A stretch of 64,000 nucleotides of DNA from Macrocystis pyrifera (GCA_031763025.1 JASSKH010000005.1:15652128-15716127); one strand, 5' to 3'; shown: positions 1 to 13,969, counted from the first letter of the stretch. The notes: generated from the sequence alone by a model not told the origin. Numbers and translations: made by a program.

Positions 1-903
1 TGCCGTTGAGACGGGAACTGCGACTTGAAAGAGAGTGCTACACAACTACACTGCACCACCACTTGCACTGCTGTGCATTGCAATGTACCTTGAGTGTGGC
101 GATCTCGAGGTCAAGGGCACCGAAGGAGGGACGAAGGCGCAGGCAGAGCCCACCACCCCACCGAGAACGAAAACAGTCTTCATGCCTCCCATTGTTTGGT
201 CGCTTTTACCCCTTCCGCCCTTGCTTTCTCCCTGTCGCTCCTCCTTCTGCTGCTGCTCTTCTTTTTCTCCTCTCGTTGCTGCTGCTCCTGCTGTTGTCGC
301 TGTTGCTTTAGGTGCTTGCTATCGTATCAGGTGATCAGGTGACGAGAATATAAGTATGTGGCCAAATCATGGAAGAACACCCGTACGTTCGGCGGTGCGA
401 TTCGTAGATACTTCGTAACTTCGTTTGTACTTCCTTCTCTTGTCTACCACACGTAACGGTTTTCGGTTTTCATTTCCTCCCTCTATCCTCTATGCTGGGT
501 CAGGCTAGGTCCCGTCCTGCCCTGGGTAAATATTACATACCAGGTACCAGGTATGTGTTCTTGTACGTTGCGTGTACCAGGTATCTTCTTGCGTTTCATC
601 GAAACCGCGCGCACTTCTTCTACGAAAGATCCATGATCGATCATGGAGTCACTTTCGGCAGCGATGCGACGATGCGACGACCGACTGCTGTGGATCCATG
701 TAATTCCCGGCGATCGACCCGAACAACATCTAATCTACGCTGCTGATGTAACCTGTTGTTGCTGGTCGACAGGTATTTATCTTTATCTCTCCTCAGCATA
801 CAAGCATGTCGGTACAGCTCTCTCCCTCTCTCTCTCGTGCGGTGTACAGCACTTTTCGACCTGCCGCGAGAGATCGGTCGGTATAGCCTTCACTACTACT
901 ATA
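1..903. other. no gene recognised; pyrimidine-rich and simple sequence
   Basis: I see no convincing exon here. There is a CT-rich stretch near 225-305, CT dinucleotides near 822-836, and three copies of the 9-mer TACCAGGTA (538-546, 545-553 and 575-583). Two of these overlap into TACCAGGTACCAGGTA. Short reading frames exist but none has family motifs. Confidence 0.5.
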
Positions 904-926
904 CTACAGTACTATTGCTACTGCTA

Positions 927-2571
<1,645 letters not shown>

Positions 2572-2680
2572 TTAAGTCTACTATTAATACCACCACTACT
2601 ACTGCAATTCTACAGCAAAAGCAGCAGAATTCGTGTCGCTGCAGAGATTGGCATCGCGAAACGACGTTGATCTTGTGCAG

Positions 2681-2977
2681 CATCTCTTCCTGCTCCAACT
2701 GCGGTAGATAGCTGTTGCTGTCTACCAGACCCTATCTGCGCCATCATCATCAGATCTCGAGGATCTCGGCGTGATTCGACTTTCGACGCTCCTCTCCGTC
2801 TGCGGTCGCCCGCTACAACCCCTCGAGAGCAGGGCCTCGCCCTTGAGGGGCTGCAGCGGGCGGCCGCAGACGCAGAGGAGAGCGTCGAAAGTCGAATCAC
2901 GCCGAGATCTTCGAGATGATGGCGCAGATAGGGTCCGGTAGACAGCAACTACCGCAGTTGGAGCAGGGAGAGATGCT
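2681..2977. repeat. long near-perfect inverted repeat (foldback, ~145-bp arms)
   Basis: The left arm (2681-2827) and right arm (2844-2977) are reverse complements over nearly their whole length, with a few mismatches and small gaps. The apical loop is about 16 nt, around 2828-2843. Paired blocks include CGGCGTGATTCGACTTTCGA on the left with its complement near 2884-2903, and CTGCGCCATCATC with GATGATGGCGCAG. It could be a foldback transposable element, or the transcript could form a long hairpin RNA. It begins about 115 bp after the TAC expansion. No target-site duplication was identified. Confidence 0.85.
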
Positions 2978-4930
2978 TCAACCCCAGCGTCGGAGCACTC
3001 CGTCGTTGGCAACGGGAGCCGGGAGGGTGAACGCGTTCCCGAGGGAGCTGGTCACTTCGGTGGAAGAGGTGAGGATTGGGGTCATAACCCCACAGGGGAG
3101 CAGACCTCTAACGTGTCTGATGGTTTTCGGGGACAAACGTTTGCGTGACTTCGAGGACAGACTTTTTTGGGGCAGCCCAAACGGCGATCCCTGCTCTAAC
3201 ACCACACGTAGTCCGACGATCTTCTACATCGTCACCCATGAGCCTAGGTCGCCAACGTTGAAACTCTTGAGTGCTGATAAGTCCCAGGCGAAGAAATATG
3301 ATGTTTCAGGTTTTAGTATTATTCTCCCGGCAGAGTAGATACAGATGGAAGTGACCATGTGGGTATCACGTACACCCACAGAAGCAACCACCAAGTAAAC
3401 CACACGCACAATAAGCCATTATCCCGGGTACCTGGTAGTCATGAAACCGTCAAAATAATGAACAAGCACATTCGGACACTGCGAGTATAATACGCTTTTT
3501 TTACCATTTTCCAGTTTCCAGCATGCAGCGAGTGCTTTTTTTTTTTGAAACGCGTACCAGGTACGTACGAAATCATACATCAATTAGACGAGCAGTGGGA
3601 ATGTCGAACCCCATGCGGGGCGAGATCAAGGCAGGTACAGGGGTAGGGGGGGGCACCTGTGATAACTGCTTGTTCAGTGTGCCCACGTGTCAAGCTCTTG
3701 CGAGCTGGGTTTTAAACGGTGGGGGAAAAGCAGTTTGTGGGGACGATACGGCGGTTGTCGGACGCAACACAACAACTGCGAGTTGTAAACTGATGATGCT
3801 GCAGCACCCCCCACCCGCACAATACACGGTATGTGGTTGTTGTTTTCCGCGTTTTAACTAATTTGACGAACGGGCACGTGGTATCATCGTTGATGCGGCA
3901 CCAGCGGCACATACACTCTCACATTTGTTCCAGTGCTCGAGGTGCCAAAAGATACATACTCAGTGGTGCAGGTCAGAATCCCCAAACAAAAAGATCGTTT
4001 ACGTATACTCGTGCATGCTCTCTGCTCTCCCCACTGGCGACGGTGCCTTCTCTCGGTCTCCTCTCCTAGGATTGTTCGGGTCTTCAACGTTTATGTGACG
4101 CTCCTCTCGCCAGCACATCAAATATTGCAAGGCGAGAGAGAACCGTTCCGAGTCCCGCTTCACCCGGCAAACACGGCGATTATTGCACAAAAACCCCAAG
4201 CAAGAATGCACCTTGATGACTGGTGCTTAGAGTGTCATGCGAAAAAACAAGCCTTCGGTGTGCCAAATGCCTCCTACCAAAAACTTCAGTGCGGCAGGTG
4301 CCTGTCAGTAGTCTGCAATGCAGGTATTTTCGTGCACAACTTGAACGAAAAAAAACAACGGAGGCACGCGTTTTTGACCAGTCGCGCTTGCTCTCAACAG
4401 GCACCGCCTTCTTTGTAAATTCCACTCGAAGCTGCTAAAAGAGTGGAGTTTAGGGAACGCTCAATGGCGCACAACATATCGGCTACTTTCTTTTCCTTCA
4501 AACCTTTTTTGCGGCGTACGGAAAACCCAGGGCAGGCCAAGTAACATCACGACAAGTCGATTCTTCCTGCTTGCTAACTACTATCGCTAACGCTTGCGTC
4601 TCTAGACTATTCCCATACCAGGTACAGTATAGGCCCACCAGTAAGAAAGTGCCCAATAAAAACATACTACTCACTTTGGGAGAACACCTAGGAACCGGGG
4701 TTAAGAGAAACGGCTCAGGGGTGAACTCTACACTATATCCTACTATATAATAGCCTATAATCAAGGTTTTTTGAAGATGGCGCCCCAATGAGAATCTCAG
4801 GCTTGCCCAGACTAGGTGTTTCTTTTTAGCGGGCCCATACTGTTCTCCGCCTATCTCCATCCCTGCTCCCCATCGGAAGTACCCTGAAGTAAGGCTGATT
4901 CGACGTGGTGCAAAGCACGGAAATTTTTCA
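2978..4930. other. no recognised gene
   Basis: Reading frames of about 100-160 codons occur on both strands (for example + strand 2916-3338 and 3933-4418), but none shows family motifs or splice context that I can defend. Single copies of TACCAGGTA lie at 3555-3563 and 4616-4624. Confidence 0.4.
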
Positions 4931-4936
4931 GGGCTT

Positions 4937-5870
4937 TTCGCGGGTCACGACCTGACCCGCGGGTGGGGTCACGGGGTGTTCAAAGTGTCACGGGTCGGGT
5001 CGGGTCGGGTCGGGTCAGGAAGTGTTCAAAATCTCACTTGTCGGGTCGGGTCGGGTCAAGAGGTTTTCAAATCTCACTGGTCGGGTCAAGTCGGGTCAAT
5101 AATTTTTCAAATCTCACGGGTCGGGTCAGGTCGGGTCAAGAGGTGATGAAAAGCTCACGGGTCGGATCAGGTCATGACCCGCGAGAAGCGGGTCACTCGA
5201 GGGTCGGACCAGCATGATCCACTAGTTGTTTTGTGCTGACCCGCGGGTCGGACTCGCGCATCCGGCTCGAGGATCCGACACTCAAAACACTTCTCGCTCT
5301 GTTACCCAAAGGCTCTCTCGTACCAATACTCAACAATATTCCTCTGGTATCATATTCAAACATTTATATTCCGCCAAATCCATATACGCATGCCTCGCAT
5401 CCATCCATACCCGCTATAGCCAGCCCACATATCGCTGCGGGGCATAAAAACGAGTATTATATTATTTCGAAATGTCGACCCACGGGCCAGATCCGCGGGT
5501 CAAACCTGAAGGTCAAGATAAATGGTCTCGCGGGTCAAGGTGACCCGACCCGCATGACACCCATGTCTCACGGGTCAATCGGAAGGTGGCGGATTGGGTC
5601 GGGTCAGGTCAGGAGGTTTTGAGATCTCGCGGGTCGGGTCGGGTCGGGTTGGGTCGGGTAATGAGATTTTCAAATTTCACGGGTCGGTTCGGGTCGGGTC
5701 GGGTCAACATCTTTTCAAATTTCGCGGGTAGGGTCGGGTCGGGTCGGGTCAAGAGGTTTTCAAAATATCGCGGGTCGGGTCAGGTCAAGTCACATACCTC
5801 AAAATTTACGCTGGTAGGGTCGGGTCAGCTGACCCGATCCGACCCGACCCGTGAGGTTTGACCTCACCCG
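4937..5870 (+). repeat. CGGGT-rich minisatellite
   Basis: Blocks of the pentamer CGGGT in tandem alternate with short spacers resembling CAAGAGGTTTTCAAATCTCA, giving irregular units of roughly 40-60 bp. Two dense blocks (about 4937-5215 and 5575-5860) flank a less repetitive centre with isolated CGGGTC motifs (5226-5560). A related block in the opposite orientation lies at 51320-51475, so this is a dispersed family. Translations are Gly/Arg/Val repeats without gene character. Confidence 0.85.
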
Positions 5871-6468
5871 CGAAAAGCACTGGAAGTTTTCACCGCGGCG
5901 TAGATGTTCCTTCCTCTCTCTATCTGACATTTTTTGGACCGCTGAAAGCGATGGTAATGCGCTGGCTTGTGTACTTCGGTAAAGCATCACACAGAGGCAT
6001 ACTTCTCCTCTTCTTGCGTCGTTTTTGCGTCGTATAAGTAGTCAAGGGGATGCGGCATCACGTAACTCGCGGAAGCCTCCACCAGCGCACTGAAGTCCGA
6101 TCCCCTCGCTGTCACCGATTGTGTACCTTGTCGTTGAGCAAACGCGAATAGGTATGACCAGATGCACCGCATATAACTTCTTGGTTGATGCACCGAGAGT
6201 CGACCTCCCCTTTGTCCCCTCTGTTCCCCTAATTACAGGAGCTACCCTACGTTTTGTATTCACAGCAAACGTTATCGCAAGCCGTCTTCCTCAGCCTGAC
6301 CCCTACCTCTCTCGAGCGCCTCCGCTGCCACCACACCGCCTTCGTTGCCGTTGCCGCCGCCTCTGCTTTCGGCCGTCCGACTAAACAATGAAAACGTCGA
6401 GACGATGCTGCAAACCAACGCACCCAATCCCGTGCGATACGCATATATATATATAGGCAGAACATATA
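5871..6468. other. no recognised gene
   Basis: Nothing here resembles a known gene. The stretch ends in an AT-rich run (about 6441-6457) just upstream of a small inverted-repeat element. Confidence 0.4.
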
Positions 6469-6578
6469 TTACGGGGGTCCACAGTTAACGGGACCAAGTT
6501 TTCTTAGTAAAAATGGGCAAATATATAGTTTTTTGTATGTATATCATAGGTCCTATAAACTATAGATCCCCGTAATAG
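6469..6578 (+). mobile_element. MITE copy 1 (family CGGGGGACC)
   Basis: This is a diverged member of an ~107-bp terminal-inverted-repeat family. It begins TTACGGGGGTCC, has the AT-rich centre containing AAATATATAG, and ends GATCCCCGTAATAG. The terminal repeats, about 25-30 bp, are the conserved part. The element is non-coding and too small to be autonomous. Confidence 0.85.
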
Positions 6579-9087
6579 AGTATTACCACACCGCCTTCAA
6601 CCGGAAGGCAGGCCGGCGCGTCCCTTTACTATTCGCTTGGCGTGTTGTTCAACATGGGTGCACCACAAAAAAAACTGTGGCCCATCCATATTCGCACCCA
6701 ACCTTAGAGGGAGGGAGTGGAGGGTTTTTACCTAGGACAGATCCTCGACCGCAAAGGGCCACGCCACCAGCGAGCACAACGGTGGCATCGAAGCTGGCGC
6801 ACCGATGTAAGTTCTGGTTGGGAAGCGACGGGAGAACCAATTAGAAAAACTTGTTTGTACTGTACCTTACTGCCGTGGGCGTGGGGCGGGAGCGAGACAC
6901 GACAGCGAAGGGATGACGACCAGCGAACGCGGGAATACAGAGGTTGCGTCCTGTTGTTGTACACTACGTAGCGCTTTTCGACGAAAGTGTGGTGAGAGGG
7001 AGGGAAGGGAAGGGATGGACGAAACGACGAATGGAAAAAACGGTAGACGGCATGCCTTGTAGCCATTTGATAAAACTACAGTACAGCCAGTAGTACAGCA
7101 ATGATTGACAGGGTAGTGCTCGATGTAAACAGCTGTATGCGCCTGCAAATAAATGGTTGCTGTCGGCTGCTTCGAATGATGCACCGCGTCCAACAGATGC
7201 CAGAGATTCCACCATTTTATCTTAAGGAAGCCCTCATCACTCGGTACCCTTGACCCGAGTGCGCCGTCCGCATGACGGGGCATCACTGCGCGTCCTTGAA
7301 GGTATATATATATTGTTCTATGATAGTGGATAAAAGAGAAAGCGCAATCGACCCGCTGACAGTTTAATTCACAAGCGAGAGGTACTGTGCTGTAATAACA
7401 CCTGTTCCACTCCTCGTGGATCGGGCCTCGGTAGCCGCACGTGACGCGCGGGCAAACACAAGCGAGTGAGAGAACGCAGCACCGTCCGCACCAGAGGAAT
7501 GCCTTATAGAGGTTGTGCCTTATTGTTACAGCTCCTCAAATTATGAGGAGCTCGATATGTCACCCGAAACATGACTTCCTTCGAAGAAATTTATTCTCGC
7601 AACCCGACCAGCATTTTTACGCGCTGTTGTTCCAAAAGAAATATGCTACTGCTGTGGTATAAGTATCATACTAACCTGCAGTTGCTCAATAGAGGAGCAC
7701 AAACCGGTATGACAATATAGCCTTAGAAGGCAAAACGTGCAACCACCGTGGAATGAGCCACAACAGCCTCGGATGTATTTATTTTGCACAGGTGTACACC
7801 TGCGCGGTGGGTGGCAAGAGGCCAGCGGACGGGGAACACCGTAAGCGGGACGCATAGAAGATGGCGATTGCCGGCCCCAAACCATCTCCGCTTGGTGTTG
7901 CGGTATATCAAGCATGCGTTGTGCAACACCTAGTCCGGGGGGCAATATTGAATCCAGCGGGATCAGTCCCTAAACCTGCCTTTATACGAAAAAAAACAAG
8001 AAAAATCCGCCAGGTGTGCGCATCGACATGGCCGTTATTAGTATGCTGCATTCCAAGAGCGGATGAGGAAGGATGGGCACAAGAAAGGGATACTAGACAA
8101 CAGCGTACACACCCTGACGTCCTAAAGGTTCGTGGTTCGAGCATCTCCGTTGCCGTTGGGATACCGACCCACGCCGTCGTGCGGTCAAAGTAGTATCCGT
8201 CGCGTAAGCTATGGTGCATCGGCGACGATCGGAAAGATTGCATTAGTGTCACGGCCCGCAGAAACAGTACCACCATTTTCGGTACGGTCCATCACAATTT
8301 TAGGGGGCGTTGGGCATGCAGCCAAGGGTGGACGGGGTATCTCGTGTAACCGATCACCGCGATGGCGGTGAACCATCGACCGCACCAAAGATCAGGTCGT
8401 ATTCGCCCCCGTTCCCAATGCGGCCGACATGAAGCGCAAAACCGGCAGTCGATTTTCGGGCCGGCATTCCTTGTCGCGCGTGGGAGCTGCTCGGACTTGT
8501 CCCGGGCACCAGTCGGGTAAACGGCGGAACCATAAACCGGAAGTGAGACCTTGACTTTGGCTCTTTGTGCAGCACAAAAATACAACATAAACCTGGCACT
8601 CCAAAACAGAATGAAGCCCCCAAGCCGAGCGTTCTAGCAGTGTATGTACCCACCGGGACTAATTGTGCTAGGCTGGAAGCGGCGGCCGCGGTGGTAACCG
8701 GGGGGAAGGGGTGTACTCATTATCATGCATGGCCGTAGTCGTATGACCATAGACCCTCGAATCCCTACAATGCCGGGACGGAGCACGTCGGGTTTTCACT
8801 GACCAGACAGACATTGCTCGCACCAAGCGCGGAGCGCCGTGAGGTGGTTCTACTGAAACGTTCAATAGGCGCGGCAGACCCGAAAATAAAAAATACACGA
8901 AAAGTCACAATAAATATAACATAAAACAGTTTGTCGAGGGGGGGGGGGGGGGGGGGGGTCAAGGAGCTACGCGTCCATGGGCCTGCCTGGCTCCGCGCAC
9001 GAGGTGGCTTGGCGCTGATAGTTTCTTCGTCGCGATCTGACCTCTGGAATTTGCTGTATACTATCAGAGAATGAGGCGTCGCCCCCG
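6579..9087. other. no recognised gene; one SINE-like copy inside
   Basis: No exon is supported. The only interpretable item is the inverted poly(C)-tailed retroposon at about 8699-8850, annotated separately. A 22-nt poly(G) run near 8939-8959 has no adjoining retroposon tail and remains unexplained. Confidence 0.4.
8699..8850 (-). mobile_element. poly(C)-tailed SINE-like retroposon, 5'-truncated
   Basis: Read on the minus strand, the copy runs from GCGCTTGGTGCGAGCAATG-like sequence through CCCGACGTGCTCCGTCCC and CTACGGCCATGCATG to GAGTACACCCC. It shares these blocks with at least ten other copies in the window. Its C tail is short and impure here, appearing as GGGGGGAAGGGG on the plus strand. 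Confidence 0.8.
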
Positions 9088-9353
9088 TGTGTTTTAAGGA
9101 TTACCCTGGGGTGGGTAATCGATCGATACTTTACCTATATAGCTCAGTAGGTAGTACCCTCACATTTGACGTCATCGAGGACACAGGTCCGAATCTCACT
9201 TCGAATGTTTCTTTTATAGAAACTCTTGCGCGTGCGTCCCTAAACACACATTTCCCTGGTTTCTCAAGCATTGGGACCAAGCGGGTAGGCCAGCGTACGG
9301 CCGTATACGGTACCGACGCCCCAAAAGATCCCGCCGTTCAGGGGGGGGGGGGG
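9088..9353 (+). mobile_element. tRNA-derived SINE-like unit 1 with G-run end
   Basis: The unit starts GTGTTTTAAGGATTACCCTG. It carries an A-box-like TAGCTCAGTAGGTAGTA near 9140 and a B-box-like GGTCCGAATCTC near 9186, spaced as in a tRNA promoter. It ends CCGCCGTTCA followed by a G run (9341-9353). No cloverleaf with a clean anticodon stem could be drawn, so it is a tRNA-like retroposon and not a functional tRNA. Confidence 0.7.
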
Positions 9354-9470
9354 AGTGTTTTAAGGATTACCCTGGGGTGGGTATTCGATTGATCTTTTGC
9401 CTCTATAGCCCTGTAGGCAATACCTTGACACGTGCGTTCGTTAGCTCAACGAGTGGAGCTCCTTCTGACG
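9354..9470 (+). mobile_element. tRNA-like SINE unit 2, diverged and truncated
   Basis: Directly after the G run the unit start is repeated (GTGTTTTAAGGATTACCC), followed by a decayed A-box region (TATAGCCCTGTAGGCAATA). Similarity to unit 1 and to the copies near 50.4-50.8 kb fades after about 100 bp. Confidence 0.6.
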
Positions 9471-10625
9471 AACTTTCTGCGCGAGATGTTACGAGCACAA
9501 AGAAAGTACCGCACCAAGCCACGACGGGGATGGCAAGGACTGTTTGTTACACAACCTGCTTCTCTATGCAGATACATTTATTCGTGGTTAACGGAGAACG
9601 CCGCACCGTCGAGCAGCGTGTTTAGCTCCAGAGCGGCTCGAGTTCTGAGAATCGCCTGAGCCTTCTCCTGAATACAGCATAATATATTGTACCCGGTATG
9701 CATACCAGGTGTGGTGGACTATGCATATGTCGTTGTGGAGAAGATTACTCAACCGTGAGCTGCCGCAATCCAGGTACGAGGTGGCATAGTGTGTATGCGC
9801 GTGGTTGGCGTTTTTTTTTGTTGTTGTCATATTCAACGCGAGACAACCTCAAGACAACGAAAAAGTTTGGGTCTGGGCACCACCACGGCCGTGTCTCCAT
9901 CATTCGCGCCGTATGGATGGAGATAATAACATAAGGTTCCCAACATTGTAATGCTTGCTATCCTTGCGCCCGCTTTTCACGTACAAAGCTTATTTTTTTG
10001 TTTCCTTCCCACTTATTGTCTTCGCCCTTCTTTTCTCTCTCCTTCCTACGCGTAACTCAGATCCTGGGTCTCATAGGAGGCTCTCCTCCCCCCTCCTCAA
10101 TATGGTTCGCGCCTTGTATTCTCATCCCGAGAAGGCTTCATTCCTTCCTCCCATTTTCGACTCGCATCGAGCTGCGCCTAAGCACGAGCGGAATAAGCTT
10201 TTGCTCTGATTCCAAATATATACAAAAGTTGGACAATTTTGCAGTTTGTACGTTATGCAAGATACATCATGATGTGCCTTCAAAAGGCGGACGCGGGGAT
10301 GTCGATGCTGCCGAGGGCACGCTCCTTCTTGGTAAAGTTCTTCTTGTTGCTTATCTCATGGAGAGCTCAACTAGGGTACAAGAAGAGAGTGAGATGAAAG
10401 GGGGCAGTCAAGAACCAGTCTGTCCCCTGAACCATGTGTCTTCATACACGAACGATCTATACGTAGACGTTACCGATACTACAGCAGTAGCACGTCACGT
10501 TATCTCATACGCGTTTGCTTTTGTCTTCTCATACTGGTACGTATTGCCCCCCCTCATAGCTACGTGATACCATCACAAGTATACCGAGAGCGCACGAAAA
10601 AATATTTTTCGACACCTCACGTCGA
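9471..10625. other. no recognised gene
   Basis: A + strand reading frame of 189 codons (9998-10567) has no motif, compositional support or splice context that I can use. The region is otherwise featureless. Confidence 0.35.
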
Positions 10626-10669
10626 ATTATTCAACTTCGACCCTCCCGACAGAGAGGGGGTACCTGACA

Positions 10670-10965
10670 CCCCCCCCCCCCCCCCCCTCTGCGCCTGAAC
10701 AGCACCTGTATAAAACTGAATCGGGAGACGGCAGAAAGCCACTCCCCCCCTCTGCTTGATGCAAGGGAAATCAGGTGACGGTAGAGAGCCGCCCCCCCGC
10801 CGTTTGGTGCAAGGGAAATCAGGGAACGGTAGAGAGCCCCCCCCCCCCCTCCTGCTTGATATAATGTAAATCAGGGGACGGTAGAGAACCCCCCCCCCTG
10901 CTTGATACAATAAAGGAACTAAGGGGGCGTAGAGAGCCTCCCCCCCTGTTTGATACAAGGCCTTC
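10670..10965 (-). repeat. ~48-50-bp tandem repeat containing C runs
   Basis: About five diverged units share AAATCAGG-GACGGTAGAGAGC, followed by a variable C run and CTGCTTGATRCAAGG. The minus strand translates as a Gly/Pro-rich repeat, which follows from the array and does not indicate a gene. Much of the length variation between units lies in the C run. Confidence 0.8.
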
Positions 10966-11960
10966 CATACTACTATAAAATGCTACTATGCGGCGGCGAT
11001 CTATAGATCACAGCTGCGCAGTTGCGTCGACTGCAGTAGCAGCAGTGAGTGCTACAAAGGAGCTATGAGCTCGCTCGACGGTGTGGGGTCGGTAGACTTG
11101 GCTGGATAAGCACTGCCTGAACAAGATCGAAGTGGAAGGAGATATCGCGTGGTGGGTATGTCATTGCTGTGGAAACGAGTTTGGCGACGGCTTGGCTCTC
11201 GACTACTCTGAATTGCAACATATACCTGACACTTATTTATACCCATTGAACCACATGACGACGGAGTGCCCAACCGAGCAGCAAACCAGAACACTAATAC
11301 GAATAGTAGCAGGAGTAATATCTCGTACCAGGCATCATTTACCAGATACATGGCGAGTAGGGAAAACAGCGCCTTTATAAGCGCACGAGCGAGTACGTAC
11401 GAGTATTGCCACCCAAATCACATACAGAGAAAACAAATAGGTAAAATATTGTTCGACTCTTCCTGCAGAGGGCGGGGCGGTAGTTACAGTAGTAGGTGTA
11501 CTCGAGTGATATCCCAATTTCTGGGCGCCCCTGGGCATACTGATGTACCAGGTACCGTTTTTTTTTTTGTGTCATTTTTTTCTGTCGCTGGTCGTTGATC
11601 CAACTGCCTACAAAGTTAAAAAGTACGTAATTCGCCGGTCGAGCTGGGCGATCCTTGTCTTTTTCGCAAGCTGCGCGAGTGGAATGCCAGTGTCATGGAC
11701 GCTCCATCGTTGCATACCAGGTACTTCTGTCTGTTCAATACGTAGAGTCAATGTACTGAGGTCATACTACTGGCTGTCTGCGTTGCTGTCGTCTGTCGTC
11801 CGAGCCCGAGACAAGAGCAGACTGCAGAAGAGGAAAGTTCGTAATCTCGCCGCGTATTTTAAGCGTTATTTGATTGGCCAAGCTTTCGCGATATGCTCTG
11901 ATGTAGCTGAAAAAAAAAAAAAGGAGCTGGTACGTACGTAGCTGGTAGTCGTCGTCGTCG
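10966..11960. other. no recognised gene
   Basis: No supported exon. Copies of TACCAGGTA are present at 11546-11554 and 11715-11723. Confidence 0.35.
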
Positions 11961-12118
11961 TCCCGCAAGTGCGTGCTGACTGCTGAACCTCTTGACCCCT
12001 GCCGTGCCCTGTGGAGCGGACCTAGAGAACGCAGACAACGCGAGACAGCAGGCACCGCACTGCGTTTATCGTGCGATAACCAAAACAATTCACCCCAGCG
12101 GTACGAGTGCTCTCGATT

Positions 12119-12527
12119 TGAAGGCTCGACATACACTAAGTTTGGCAACATCAAGCAGCAGGTGGGCACGATGTTCCCAGACAATGCCGAAGCTCACCCT
12201 CTCACCCGCCTCGTGCTCGTACTGGCCACGCCCCAGAACGCAGCCTTCATGGTTACGGCCTTCCTCCTGGCAGTCGTGATGCACATCCTCAGCGACCAGG
12301 CCCAGGTGAACCTTACAGAGAAACACTGGGACGAGGTGTGTCGGCGGGTCCTTCGTGAGAGGGATGAGCTCGATCACAATGTCCTTGGGGGAGCAGCCAT
12401 CCAGGAGGTGAGGTGCTATGCATGTGGTAGGCTTGTCCCTGTGGGGTTGTCGGATCTGCCCGTGGCCGCTGGGCGGGCTGGTAACCCAAAGACTACAGTC
12501 CCGTGGTGCAGCAGCCAGCGGCGGTAA
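12119..12527 (+). CDS. unrecognised coding-like block
   Basis: I do not recognise this protein. The frame is open on the + strand within 11973-12527. From about 12119 codon choice turns GC-rich at third positions and the protein looks globular. There is a hydrophobic segment of about 28 residues (12202-12287, around VLVLATPQNAAFMVTAFLL), then a charged helix-like stretch with RRVLRERDELDHN, then a Cys pair (CYACG). A possible donor (GTGAGG) follows GGAAIQE near 12407. It could be one exon of an unplaced gene, a captured exon, or a transposon piece. A competing minus-strand frame has no coding character. Confidence 0.3.
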
Positions 12528-12829
12528 GCTCCGCAAGCTTGAGCGCTCGTATCGAGCTTGAGCATCGGATTGCGGCTCACTCATTTTTTACACGTGCCTG
12601 ATATGCACAAGCGCAACAAGACGCGAGGACAAGCACGATATTTTTTCGTATGCCAATGGGAAAGCGAAGAATCAATAGAAAGTTTGAATTCCAAAGATAC
12701 CCGCCAAAAATTTTTAGAACACGCTTCCTACGAGTATGGGCACGTTTACGAAGAAAAAAAAAAAGTTCCCTTGTTCGGGTTATATACAGTATAGTATCAG
12801 TGCGCAGAACGATTATTTAAAGTTGTCCT

Positions 12830-13045
12830 GTTGACCCGGGCAGCATGTCCAGGGGAGCCGCTGGCCTATATCTTTGACAAGGAATCACATACCTGGTATA
12901 GAATACGCGCGCTCGGTTTATCACAACACTTGTAAAATTAGGTGAAAATGGAATATAGACGAGGCGTATTACGCAGCTTGCAAAGTTGAGTATCAACTAT
13001 TTATCAGTCGAACTCACAGCTGACGTATTTCAAAATTTATAAAAA
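12830..13045 (+). mobile_element. half copy of foldback element with a TACCTGGTA insertion
   Basis: This stretch matches 14110-14318 closely: central segment GGGGAGCCGCTGGCCTATAT, then the right arm ending CAGCTGACGTATTTC. It lacks the left arm. Relative to the 14.1-kb copy it carries 7 extra bp, so that GTATAGAAC corresponds to TACCTGGTATAGAAT at 12890. Confidence 0.8.
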
Positions 13046-13559
13046 CTTTTGGAAAAGCCCGAAAAAAGCAAATCTGGGGCCTATGTTGGGCCAAGATCGG
13101 CTTGAGAAAAACTCAGGCCGATCTTTGGTTCGAAGTGGCGAGATTCCGAGTCCTCGACAGACATCGATCGACAAAACCAACGATTGTGTCATGAATTCTG
13201 AACGGAGTGCGCTCGTTAGGGGCTCCGACCCACCCTTGGGTCACCGTCTTCACACAATGGCCAGTGACGTGTGGCGGGCGCTGACCAGGCGTACGATAAA
13301 AAACAATTAGCCGCTGGTGTGTACAAAACAGAAGACAAAATTTCTCGATCTGTCTCGAATGGGAAAAAACAGGCTTTTTTTCAGGTTTGGGAGGATACCG
13401 CAGGACGCCGCCGGCAAGCTCTCGCCCCCTAGAGCATGTATTCACTTTCCATCTTCGATGCCGTCATCTATACTCACTCGTTGGCCTTGCCCGACCCCAA
13501 ACGGGTTGGCCGTGGGCTGAGTCTATATCGAGATCGAGCATCTATCGTCGCACGAGCTG

Positions 13560-13705
13560 ATTTTTATCAGCGTGTTGACATTTTTTTTATAAATTTTGAA
13601 ATACATCAGCTGTGAGTTCGACTGATTAAATAGTTGATACTCAACTTTGCAAGATACGCCTCGTCTCTATTCCATTTTTACCGAATTTTACAAGTATTGC
13701 AACGA
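13560..13705 (-). mobile_element. solitary left arm of the foldback element
   Basis: ATACATCAGCTGTGAGTTCG through AACTTTGCAAG and TTTTACAAGTATTG is the reverse complement of the arm seen at 12915-13045 and 14190-14318. It may represent the other end of the element beginning at 12830, separated by about 500 bp of unrelated sequence. Confidence 0.7.
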
Positions 13706-13969
13706 GAGAAAACAAATTGCGCCGCCTGCAGCCGTTAGAAGAAAAAAAAGAAGAAAAAATCAAACATTTTTCCCTTTTTTCCCACAGCGGCGGTACAGAT
13801 ATTTTCGGCTGTTTTTTTTTAAAGCAATATTTTTGAAAGAAAACTTTTGGACTTCGCGTTTCCATTGGCATAGGTCTTATACCTGTTGTTTATAGAATAT
13901 AAATATAGCAACATCATATCATTCTCCCTTGTTCGGGTTATATAGTATCAGTGCGCAGAATGATTTTTT

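Noticed and set aside
4937-5215. Telomere-like repeat
   Set aside because: CGGGT is not a known telomeric unit for this kind of organism, the runs are short and interrupted, and spacers recur between them.
9139-9197. Functional tRNA gene
   Set aside because: A and B boxes are present, but acceptor and anticodon stems do not pair. The sequence is repeated as a SINE.
9998-10567. A 189-codon + strand frame
   Set aside because: There is no recognisable motif, biased composition, or splice or repeat context. Length alone is not convincing in 64 kb.
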